This document shows positions 9,975 through 19,658 of a DNA stretch of 64,000 nt, piece after piece. The stretch is from assembly GCA_003194525.1 (NCBI GenBank), contig NBIV01000050.1, positions 248,001 through 312,000 on the forward strand. Reading direction: 5' to 3'. The position numbers and the translations under genes are program-made. The notes under the pieces were generated by a model, which searched no databases, was not told where the DNA came from, and was given only the letters and a program-made list of their open reading frames with translations. The DNA is from Gracilariopsis chorda. Lineage: Eukaryota; Rhodophyta; Florideophyceae; Gracilariales; Gracilariaceae. Position 1 is the first letter of the stretch. Every line of letters begins with the position of its first letter.

Positions 9975-11330
9975 TGCAGTAGTAGTATTCTTAGTTTCTT
10001 GTGACCCAATAGTACTTTAGAAAGGACAGCCTTGCTGTGTCACCCTGAAGTAAAAACAAGCTGTGACTCGGCTCTGAGTTCATCGCATGCACGAAGTGAC
10101 CAACTCCTGCTAAGGTTTCACTGCGTTCTTTCTCGTTATACTCACCCTTGCAGTATCGCTAAGAACCGCTGATCTGTCTGACCCCGTGGGCTCGGCCAGT
10201 GTTCACTTTTGTTCCGGTTTTGGCTACTTTCTATTGCTAAAACAGATAGCCATTCGATTCAATATTGAATTTGCCGTGCTGGCTGAACAAGCAACATTCC
10301 TCACCGCTGGGTCTCTTTCGTCTTTCTGCACGACCTGGCGGGTTGTACCTTTCCTTCTTGGTTCTTCTCCTTTTTCCATTTTCCCTTTCTGGATTTTACG
10401 TGGACTGGAACCCTGTTCACACGCACCTTTGCACTACATTGACCAGGTGGTGATCCGAAACTGGGTATCCTCTCCGTCGGTATAGCTGGAAGCCACCTCG
10501 GTTTTACACCCGAACACCGTGTGGTACGAAGAGCCCTGTCGCTGCGCCTATCTCACAAGATGGCAAGGCTGCGAACACCTTGGAAGGATTTCCCGCGTAG
10601 CAAAATTGCTCCACAAGTGATCCCCCAACCTAGAATCAGTTCACTTATAATTGGTTTGATGACGTTCTGCATTTCTGTGCTCTTCCAGTTCTTTGGATGA
10701 GTCTATCAAAATCTTTGTGTTGCCCCAGTTCTTTGGAAACCTCTTTTTTGAGTTCATTGACGTTCCGAACACTCGGTTGACTGGCATGCAGTATGCCACA
10801 ACCGGCCCCCAATTCTCGGACTGGTTCTACCGATGTAGTTGGTATACCCCCGCAGGTTTCACCGCGCACGCGGACATCCGTTCCGGAACGTTTGGACAAC
10901 AACGACCTTGGTCGGAATGCGCGAAGAACGTTCTTGGTTGTGTCTGCTCTACAGGCTATAACCCAGGCGGTACCACCCCCAGGGGTTGAAACGCCGTCTG
11001 CGGCTTACCCTCGTACAGACTCAGCTGAGTTTGCTCGACTGGAGTCGATGATCCACATCTCTAAGGTGGATCATGTGTCTCTCCTCGAAGAGGTAGACGA
11101 ACTTCGTCAAAATTTTGAAATTGCCCAAGTTTGGGATGTCTTGGAAAATATCCTACTCTTACGTCGAGACGTGAACTCCATTTTGAAATGTCTGGATGCC
11201 CCAGTTACCTTTGTCAAGGACTAAAACAAGTTTTTCAATGACGTTCAGATGACCTTGGAACGTCTGCACGTTCGTTTGGATACGCTGGAAGCGACCATCC
11301 GTTGTTCATGGCTTTCACTGCTCTAGCAAG
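9975..11330 (+). mobile_element. Ty3/gypsy fragment: LTR plus start of gag (B-like)
   Basis: The probable LTR runs from about 9975 to 10615, ending TTGCTCCACA. It is followed by a primer-binding site at 10618-10634 that resembles those of the other gypsy elements here. A gag start follows, about 10780-11320, on the plus strand. Its LRRDVNSILKCLDAPVTFVKD segment is clearly related to ILRSDVNSVLESLGQPAAFIEG in the gag of element B. The copy stops near 11335 against a copia-type fragment. It is an old broken remnant with several breaks. The left LTR edge is uncertain. Confidence 0.65.
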
Positions 11331-11339
11331 TATCAGTTC

Positions 11340-13438
11340 ATCGTGCTAAATATTGGCGTCAAACTGAATTTTATGAAAGATGAGACGAAGAGAGTCGTGA
11401 TATCGCTCTCCTGCTCCAATACAGTTGTGAAGTTCCACTCCAGATAGAGTGAAATGCATTCCAAATTCATTCATTATATCTTTCCATTTTTAGGACGTGA
11501 ATACTGAACCTCGTCCACAACGAATTGAATCTGGATAGCCTGTGTAGACCGTAGCCCAGCTCTCTAGAACTGCGTTCCAGGATACATTCACCGATTGGCC
11601 TTTGAGAAATCGAGCGGCGCTGAAATGTGTTTGTAAATCGAAAACATGTAGAACTGGTCTCTTGTTAATGAAAAACAGATCAATGGCGAGATTCTGATTG
11701 AAACCGGCCTTTTGTGTGAAAGAAACTCGAAATCTTTGAGGCTTTGGCGTAAATGGTTGACACGTCTGACACGTCTTTCTGCATTTTCCGCAGTTCTGAT
11801 TTCGTGAAATAATTGATATAACTATTCCAGTCGACATAAAGATGACCGAGTTTGCCAGTTAATGACATGCTGCAGCCGTTCTTACATACTAGTTTGTTGT
11901 CAGTGTTGTCTACGTAGATATGTTCACGATCCAAGAACTCTGAGCCAAGCAGAAGTGGTATATCACAGTCTATGATGTCGACACATAGCGTGAGAACTCG
12001 TTAATCTGAGGCAAAAAATGCGTATTGGAATATGAGCATTGCTTTGAAATTTTGACTTTCCCAGTCGGTAGCGAATGCGAGATTTTCAATTTTGCGGTGG
12101 TATTTTGTATTTTCTGCAGTACGCTTTAGCTTGAGCTTTGCCAATAACAGATCTTTCAGCTCCGGTGTCAAGACATCCACCATTAAACAAGATTAGAAGT
12201 GTCAGCGTTAATATCCTTTTCGTATACTTGAAAACACTTGAAGCGTCGTCTGAACTGTTTTGGAATTTATGCGCTGAGACTTCTGGAACGTCTCTGATTT
12301 TATTAAAATATCTACGCATATTAGAGTTCCGCTCTAAAAATCCAGTCTAAATGACCATGAGTCAGAGTCAAGTTCATTGAAAAACGATTCTGCTTCGTCA
12401 TTTGCTTCGCACTTGTTCTCTTCAGCATCTGTATTGATTGTGTCCCTCTCCTCGCCAGCTAAGTTAAAGAAAGTAACAATATCTTGCGTATCAGATATAT
12501 CTAATTGTTCACAGATCTCAAATAAGACCTGTTTCAGAGCGTGATTCTGATTCGAATAATTAGACTTCTGGTCCATCTGGACTTTGCGAGCTGCGATAGC
12601 GGTAAGATCTTTCGGATGGTGACAATACCTGAGAATATGTCCTTTTTCACCACAATTGAAACACACGCGCGTACTGAGATGTGGTTCCAAATTGTTCTTG
12701 TGTCTACCGTAGCATGCTGGTGGAAACTGCTTCTTCGTTTTGTAGAGTTAATGTGGTGTGTTTGATCCTTGGGACAATCCGTATATGTTTTTCGTCTTAC
12801 GAGAGTTGGGTTTCTCCCGCTGGATCGAGCTTTCGAGCTGCGTATAAACCTCTTGATAGGAGAGATGCTCGGTATCAAGTCTCATGATAGACTTACTGGC
12901 CCATGAATTCTCGATTACTGCTTCTCGAAGATACGTTTTTTTGTTTGCTTCCGAGCGGCAGTGATAGGAGCTTGCGGTGCAAGTTTCGATATTTCTGTTT
13001 CTAGTTTCTCCAGAGTAGGAGTTTCGGACGTAGAACCGGTTGCAAATGATTCGAAACGATGATTAGAGAGAAGATTTCCGATTTTCTTCTGTTTAGCGAA
13101 GGAGTTGAACTGGTTCTCCATCAGATCATTGGCTGATTCTAGTGGGATTGCTGTCGAAATGATATTAGTTGTAAAATAGAGCATAGCATTATCCCGGGGG
13201 ATATAGTAGAGCAATGGAAGGTGCTTTTGCTCTGGTACCAACTAGTCTTCTAAAGCTCTATTGTAATCAATGAAATAGTCGTTCCAGGATTCTCCTTAAG
13301 CTCTTTAGAGCTTTGCCTCTTTATCATTGAACCCCATTGAAATATAATAGGCAGCTTTTGGGATATCGATGAATGGTAGCAGCGTTCACCGTTTGGGAGG
13401 CATACGACCAAATCGAGTTTGGTATATCCCCCAGCCAT
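11340..13438 (-). mobile_element. Ty1/copia-type fragment (gag, protease, integrase)
   Basis: Minus-strand fossil. The gag starts about 13438 and carries a zinc knuckle CX2CX4HX4C (CFNCGEKGHILRYC) near 12650. A protease motif with DTGAERSVIG follows near 12240. An integrase core lies about 11500-11900 (LAIDLFFINKRPVLHVFDLQ; WATVYTGYPDSIR), and an integrase tail with GAGERYH lies near 11400. The domain order gag-protease-integrase, with no reverse transcriptase between, points to the copia order rather than gypsy. Reverse transcriptase and RNase H are absent; the copy ends at about 11340. No LTRs were recognised. Old, with several breaks. Confidence 0.65.
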
Positions 13439-14091
13439 TACAGGAAGTAATTCGCAGTTTGGGTCTGTCTATAACTTTGGGATCACAGAACATTGTGGAT
13501 AAACTGAAACAACTTCACGGTTTAATAGACCAGGTACACTGGGACAACATGCCTGTATCACAAAAAGCTAATGGAACTCCATCTCCAATTGACAGTTCGC
13601 CTGTTCAGCTCAACCCGATGGCCGGGGAATTCGTACACTATGACCCGTGGGAGGGTGTCCTCACAAGCGCAGCAAACGCGAAGGCGTTGACTTACGTTCC
13701 GCGCCAAGTTCTGCGAGGTCATCCGACCGGGTTCATGTTCAGTGACGACTATGTCCCTCCAATGGACCTGGACGATCCAAACACGGATAATGGTAGCACC
13801 GGGCTAGCAGTGCTCATGCTAGCAACTCTCACTGCGAGTAATCTCAGCCAGGGAATATCTGATACCAGTTTGGTGGCCCCTGCAGGGTGGAATGTCACCA
13901 AAGCTCTGATGGGCAAAGGAGATCCGAGATTAGTGATCATTCGTAGCCAGCTCACGTCCTGTGGTGCAACTTCTCCCCCGAGCATTATCACAATGAATGA
14001 GATGTTGGCTCGGGCAGCTGCGAATGTACAGAGCTTCTCGGGTCCTTCGAATCCCCGTGGCGGTGCCGGTCCTTCACCGGGATACCCCTGA
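13369..14091 (+). CDS. Unrecognised ORF, 240 codons
   Basis: An uninterrupted plus-strand frame starting at an ATG. I do not recognise it. The protein has no evident signal peptide or membrane segment. It has a hydrophobic patch (GLAVLMLATLTASNL) in the middle, then a stretch WNVTKALMGKGDPRLVIIRSQ, and ends with a Gly/Pro-rich tail. Its first 70 bp overlap, on the other strand, the start of the copia-type gag, so the true start may be a later Met (13619, MAGEFVHYDPWEG). It lies among transposon debris, so it could belong to an element, be a captured gene, or be a chance frame. Confidence 0.3.
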   Translation: MNGSSVHRLGGIRPNRVWYIPQPLQEVIRSLGLSITLGSQNIVDKLKQLHGLIDQVHWDNMPVSQKANGTPSPIDSSPVQLNPMAGEFVHYDPWEGVLTSAANAKALTYVPRQVLRGHPTGFMFSDDYVPPMDLDDPNTDNGSTGLAVLMLATLTASNLSQGISDTSLVAPAGWNVTKALMGKGDPRLVIIRSQLTSCGATSPPSIITMNEMLARAAANVQSFSGPSNPRGGAGPSPGYP

Positions 14092-14125
14092 AACCAGTAA
14101 CTGGGATCGAGCAATCATCTTGCGA

Positions 14126-14763
14126 TATCAATGAATAGACTTCTTGAACGAACTTCTTCTTTCCTTCTGATCTTCTTTTGCATAATCTTCATGACCATGA
14201 TAGCTTCTTTTCCGGGTATATCCGATATTCTTCTTCGTTTCGAGTTAATTTTGGTTTCCGTGTTATTACGGTAGTTTGTCTCACACCTGATATTCTCCTC
14301 TTGAAGACCTGATAGACTTTCTTCGGTGTTCTACTTCTTCTCTTCGAGTTCCTCGATCTCTGCATCGCGGCGCACTTCAATTATCCTGCTACAGAAGCAC
14401 TATCTCACCTGGGCTCTACCCAGTGTAGACGGAAGCTCAGTCCGACTCCGTCGGTGGTATGGTTTAACTTTTGAACGAAGCAAATGTTGGATAGGCTCCA
14501 TGGTATCATTCATAGCGGAGTATCCGTACCAACGGACCCGGTATAGTAGCTCTTTTTCGGAGAAATATTCGTGCGATACGATACGTTCAACCACATCCTC
14601 GCGTGGGTAGACCTTCCGTTCTTCGGTCATGTCGAGCCTTCTCAGCTTCTCCAACGACAAAGCCCTTCAGAGTCCCCTGTGAACTCACCTCGCTCAGATC
14701 TGGAGGAACGTCGCGATCGCAGTACTGTAGCGTTTGCAAAACGTAAGGAAATCCCTGAACAAT
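14126..14763 (-). mobile_element. Gypsy element Bp, leftmost piece (chromodomain end of pol)
   Basis: Minus-strand fragment. The end of pol at about 14400-14600 is a chromodomain (LLYRVRWYGYSAMNDTMEPIQHL), and the protein ends in AQVR, like the AQVG end of element B. The part below 14400 looks like 3' untranslated sequence, rich in CTT on the plus strand; no 3' LTR was recognised. The fragment stops at 14763 where the LTR of A1 begins. The flanking 5-mer ACAAT (14759-14763) resembles ATAAT (39066-39070) beyond the last A LTR, supporting insertion of the A block into this element. Confidence 0.7.
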
Positions 14764-15288
14764 TGTAGGAGAATGACCATTGGGCAGGTGCAGTGGTGAA
14801 GTAACCATGGGGCTGGGCTGGCAGAGGTCAGACCCTTGCTGGCCAAAATATTCCACGTGGCCAAGCTGGGTGCCTATGAAGGAGATACGAGGGGACAGTG
14901 CGAGTGCCAAGGCACTGTGGCCATAGGTCTTATTATGCAGCTAATTTTATGTAATTTGTTAGGATAGTGTTCGGAGGTCAGAGCGTCTCGCCAGCCATAT
15001 AAGTTGGCTCGAGTGCCGCCGATCTCTGAAGTGTAAATACAAGCACCCTCACCGTGTTCTTGCCGCCATATGCAGCCAGTAGGACTCCAAAGGCCTCCAA
15101 GCCATCGCTACCATTCTCCCTACCTGTAGGGACTTGAGATAGCGCCCGCCCATTGCCCCTCGCTGCCAGTTGGTGCCAGCGTCACTAGTAGACCCAGTGG
15201 ATTGTCACCCAAGTGGCTGGCTCTCTGCCGCTACTTCCCCATAGTGGACTATACCCCAGTTGGCCAAAGGACGTATTATTCTACTACA
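14764..15288 (+). repeat. LTR of A1 (A-family LTR copy 1, 525 bp)
   Basis: Begins TGTAG and ends CTACA, a perfect 5-bp terminal inverted repeat. Related copies lie at 28616-29140 and 38539-39065. By eye it differs from the 38539 copy at about 6 percent of positions. It is immediately followed by AC and the primer-binding site. Confidence 0.9.
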
Positions 15289-15290
15289 AC

Positions 15291-15308
15291 TGGTCTCCCG
15301 ACTTAGAA
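15291..15308 (+). promoter_or_regulatory. Primer-binding site of A1
   Basis: TGGTCTCCCGACTTAGAA, 2 nt after the LTR. It begins with TGG, as expected for pairing with a tRNA CCA end. Nearly the same 18-mer follows the LTRs of A2 (29143-29160) and B (41483-41500), and is seen in minus-strand copies near 24011-24028 and 63435-63452. The tRNA species was not identified. Confidence 0.75.
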
Positions 15309-15576
15309 GCCTACAGGAACAGCCGTTTGGACCTTAAGGAAAGAAGTTTACGCATAGGACTTCTACCATTGGACTATTAGTCGACGCAACTGGCTCGAAA
15401 GCAGCACTGCCCGTATGGATAACCAACAATCCAACCCAAGGAACGAAGACTAACAAAGAACCCCGGGTGCAGCCGCACCTCCCGCAGTCACCGTCACCCC
15501 ATATGCCGCCCAAGCAGACAATAATAGTGACCGTAGGAGTACCCGCAGCCGCTCCGGTGGACGTGTTATAGACCCT

Positions 15577-17529
15577 GTGGACAATCCTGAAAGGATAACC
15601 AGAGATTCGCCGTTGGTCGCTCGCCTTCACGAGAGGATGTATCAGCTCAATATTCTGCAAGGCCCAAGGAATGATGCAGAACAGCCCCAGGACTTAGCCA
15701 CTACCGTAACCACCCCCAGTATTTTGGACGATGTCGCCGCTCTCCCATGGCCGCAACTCCGCTCTTGGTGCGAAAACCAAGTGGAGCAGTTCGTTAGGGA
15801 CCTACTAGATAGAGTAATACGGGAGCGCCTTTCCTCTTTGGCAGACCAACTGGTTCCTCAAGTTGTGCAATCAGATGTCCTCGTGGATTCCATTGCCACG
15901 AACATCGAAGGGGAAATCACCCACCAGACAGGCACATTTCACAGCCCTCGGGCTGTTTCTCAAAGTTTACCAATGGATGTCCATCGGTCAACACACACCG
16001 GAACTCAGGGAGCAGCTATAGAAGTAGCCCCTCGCCTGGGTACAGCACAGGAAGGCCCATTGGATTATATACCGCCTGGAGAAGAGACACTCCAGAGGCA
16101 AAGAGGCCGTGCGGGAGATAAGACCAATGGACAACACGGCGTTCGGTACGCCAACGAGTACCTCGAGGACGATGAAGAGCTCGCCCAAAAGGACCTCGTA
16201 GATACCGAGACCCATAGGAAGAAGAGACGCAGCCAAAGGCGTAAGTCCAGGACGAAGCATCGAAAGAGGCACCACTCGGACTCGAGCGATGACCATTGGG
16301 ACTCGTCGGACTCTTCCGATACCGATACGGATGAGGCAGATGTTCGGCGCCTCAAACTATTGGTCACGACTAATGAGCTTTTCCAGAAGGTCTTAGACGT
16401 GAACACGTACCGTTTGATGGATCGGTCCACGCGGTACACATCTCCGGTCGCCAAGAAGATTGCCAGGTGGGCGAAGAGAATGCAACTGACCGTCCCGGAT
16501 AAGTTTTCTGGGAAGGATCCCATTACAGTCCCTAGGTTCTTGAGCTCGTTCCAGGTGGCCTATGACCAGAATGGAGTCCATGAAGGAGTGGCGCTTTATA
16601 GCTTCCATGTTTTCCTAAGTGGACAAGCGAAGGACAAAGTGGTTGCTAAGATCTCCGGTTCGGCCAACCCCATTGATGCCAAAGACCGGGAGCTGCTAAG
16701 GACCTATCCACAGGTTTTTCATTACCTGTTAGAAACGTATGTGACTGATGACCACATAATGGATGCCTATCAGGACGTAATTGGATACCACCAGAGTTCT
16801 AGTATGTCCGAAGCGGATTACGCCGACCAACTTTGCACTAGAGCCCGCAGGTGCGGGAATTTGTTCTCCGAGGGTCGGCTGAAGCAACATTTTATCGCGG
16901 AATTGCTCCCTGCGATACGGACTCATGTCCAAAACCACCACACTGCCCATCCGGACTTGACGCTGCGTCAACTGGTGACGTATGCCGAAGGATACGGCAA
17001 GACCTATAGGAATTCCTGTCAAACGGGTGACGCGGATACTAGGAGTCGCGCAAGACCCCTGACCAGAGGAGTGAAGGCCCACATGGTAGAGTCTCCGTCG
17101 GAGTCGGACTCGGCCTTTAGACATTCAGACACCGCAGATTCTCTTGCGGTGAGCTTCTCTTCAGCTTCGTCAGGAGCACCATCGGCCTTTTCGTCAGAAA
17201 CGACCACCCCATCGGCTCCGGCGATACCCCGTTATTCTCCGATTGCCCGCAGGAAGGACGTTATTACGAAGTCCAATCAGGCCTGTTATATTTGTCTTTC
17301 CACGGCCCGGCCGTGTGACTGCATAAAGTATATGCCTGAGGACATCCGCAAGGGAATTATGGCGCGAAGGGAGGAGAACTATCAGGTGCGCCGAGCCGAG
17401 GGTTATTTCCGTAGGGCCTTCTCTCCGAGGACCACTGGAACGCCAGGGAGCTCAAAGTATGTGACTTCCCTGACTACACCGGTGAAGCAACCTGAGGTCA
17501 ACATGGTTGAAGACCCAAGGGATACATAG
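15577..17529 (+). CDS. gag: A1 gag
   Basis: 650-codon open frame, the structural protein of the A-family chromodomain gypsy element. Its middle holds a strongly basic stretch (HRKKRRSQRRKSR) directly followed by a Ser/Asp tract (SDSSDDHWDSSDSSDTDTDE), then a capsid-like region with RWAKRMQLTVPDKFSGKDPI and a helical downstream part. Near the C-terminus is a Cys cluster CYICLSTARPCDC, which is not a canonical CX2CX4HX4C knuckle. The related A2 gag region is interrupted. It looks whole as an open frame. Confidence 0.8.
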   Translation: MDNPERITRDSPLVARLHERMYQLNILQGPRNDAEQPQDLATTVTTPSILDDVAALPWPQLRSWCENQVEQFVRDLLDRVIRERLSSLADQLVPQVVQSDVLVDSIATNIEGEITHQTGTFHSPRAVSQSLPMDVHRSTHTGTQGAAIEVAPRLGTAQEGPLDYIPPGEETLQRQRGRAGDKTNGQHGVRYANEYLEDDEELAQKDLVDTETHRKKRRSQRRKSRTKHRKRHHSDSSDDHWDSSDSSDTDTDEADVRRLKLLVTTNELFQKVLDVNTYRLMDRSTRYTSPVAKKIARWAKRMQLTVPDKFSGKDPITVPRFLSSFQVAYDQNGVHEGVALYSFHVFLSGQAKDKVVAKISGSANPIDAKDRELLRTYPQVFHYLLETYVTDDHIMDAYQDVIGYHQSSSMSEADYADQLCTRARRCGNLFSEGRLKQHFIAELLPAIRTHVQNHHTAHPDLTLRQLVTYAEGYGKTYRNSCQTGDADTRSRARPLTRGVKAHMVESPSESDSAFRHSDTADSLAVSFSSASSGAPSAFSSETTTPSAPAIPRYSPIARRKDVITKSNQACYICLSTARPCDCIKYMPEDIRKGIMARREENYQVRRAEGYFRRAFSPRTTGTPGSSKYVTSLTTPVKQPEVNMVEDPRDT

Positions 17530-18922
17530 CGTCGAATACCTGGACGGACAAGTCGATCTTGCGGTGCCCACGCCGCGAGAAAACGACCGTAGGGACGCAA
17601 AGAGGTGGGTCGTCCCTCTTATAACTGCCGCCTCAAACCATCGGACTCGCAGACCACAGGACCTGAGAAGAGAAAGAAACCAGAGGACGAAATGACAAGG
17701 GTCTCTAGTGGGGTGTATGCTGTGGACCAATGGGAAGACCTGGAGGACGCTGTTTGTGTCCTGAGGAAGGATAACTACAAGGTACAGGGAACCTTGGGAC
17801 TACAGGCCAACATCACGAGGACATTTATGGCCGTATTGGATATTGGAGCAGGCCCCAATCTGGTACATCCGAAGTTCTTACCATTGGGCTGGGAAAGGAT
17901 GATACCGGAATAGAAGTCACCGAAGGTAACGGACGCATCACGTCGGCCGATGGACATTGGCGGAATACTTCCGCTTTGCGTCCAGTTGGGTCACCTGAAG
18001 GTTAAGACTTGGTTTCTTATATGTCCGAACCTGGGGGCAGAAGGGATCCTAGGGACGAGCTTTATTGATAGATATGTAAAGGCAATCTATCCTGGCCAAA
18101 AGTGGGTCGTTTTCCATCGAGGACCACCATTGGCGATTGTCGGCTCGCACCCTGGACCCGAGGCTGCCCCAGCTAAGGTCAAGTTTCCCACGAGTACCGT
18201 GTCCAACAAGGTCAGATTGGCAAAAGCGATAGTTATTCCGCCTATGACCCAGGTAGTCGCTACAGCGGTATGCAAGTCCTCAGGTCTGGTTTTGTTGCAA
18301 AAGCATCCCAAGTTGGTAACGAAACACGTTTCCCTCATGGCCAATGGAGTAATGAATGTGGTACCCAACCGGCCCTTTGCGGTCACCATGAGCAACTTCC
18401 GTGACAAGCCTACAAGGCTACCCAAAGGTGCAGTGGTGGGGGTATCTATGCCTGCTCCTCTGGCCATTATGAAGATTGATGCGGAGGAGTTGCTTCCTGG
18501 GGGTGAACCACCGGCTAATTGGGAAAACGATGTCAACCTTGGCAGTGACTTTGAACCATATAGGAAACAAGTCATTGATCTCCTCAAGGACTTTGCGAGT
18601 ATGTGGAGTGGAAATCTGGGCGAGATCAATGCCACAAGGCATCAAATTGACCTTAAGGACAGGGCCACGCCCCTATATCAGCACTCATATCGGACTGGCC
18701 TAAAAGGACGAGAGGTGATAGTCAAGGAGGTTGCGAAAATGAAGTCCGCTGGGGTTATTGAGCCTGCACCATCCACTGAGGCCGAATGGGCTGGCCCTTT
18801 TGTCCTAGTGGCCAAGAAGGATGGGAATGTACGGTTTTGTATTGATTACCGCAAACTAAACGCACTGACTAAGAGGGATACTTATCCTATCCCCCGTATG
18901 GACAACTGTTTAGATTCCCTTG

Positions 18923-19658
18923 TGTAGCATTTGGAATGCATTGGTATCGGTATGCCGGATCGTGAGCTGAGTCGAGGACGACATTCGTAGTATGGTGCTA
19001 CAGTACATGGCTGTCCAGCAAGGACTATGAATGTAACCCCTTTATGGAGGAATGTAAACCATGGATGGTAATCTGGCACTGCACTGCCATGCATGGTACT
19101 GTAGTGGGCCGCCACTAATTAATTAATTATTTTCTTATATTTTATTATTATAGTTAGTGGAGAGCCACACATTTAGACACTACTGTGAGACTATTGAATG
19201 GCTTCGCAGCCTAGGAAAGGGCGACCTGCCCAGATGAGGGAGGCGAAGGCCAACCAACACCCTCAGCTCTTGACCCTTTGGCCAGACCGTCAGGAATCCT
19301 AAGTCGTTTACGATACAGGGGCACCTATAGTATCAGTACCTAATCGTTTCTGAGCTATAGCTCTTTGTTCCGAGGATATCCTCACGTGTTTTACAGCTGA
19401 CTGTTCTCGTTTCGCTCTTTTGTTTATTGATATTGTTGTGTTTGCCACAGGACCATCTGATACTCTTATCTTTTGGCTACGCTGAGTCTCCGCTCTCGGA
19501 TACCCTGTTCACACACGTGACATTCGTACTGCTGGTGCTCCCACCTTTGCACTGATCTTCTAGCCCCGTTGCCCGCAAGGCAACACCCACATTCGTGGTT
19601 CGTTTGTGGCTTTCCACCCCGCTACCGACGCCCTTACAGGCATTAGTGGAATACCACA
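18923..19658 (+). repeat. Solo LTR inserted in the A1 reverse transcriptase
   Basis: 736 bp starting TGTAG and ending CCACA, flanked by the 5-bp direct repeat CCTTG (18918-18922 and 19659-19663). The A2 copy has a single CCTTG and no insert at the same place, so both ends are exact. There is no coding sequence inside. Part of it (CCTGTTCACAC...ACCTTTGCAC) resembles the LTR near 10.4 kb, suggesting a relative of the B group. Orientation is assigned from that resemblance and is tentative. Confidence 0.85.

Noticed and set aside
14036-14070. Possible tRNA T-arm (CCTTCGAATCCCC)
   Set aside because: No matching acceptor, D or anticodon arms could be built around it.
16065-16523. Antisense frames in A1 gag (also 29944-30375 in A2)
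   Set aside because: Mirror images of the repetitive Ser/Asp and Arg codons of gag; not independent genes.
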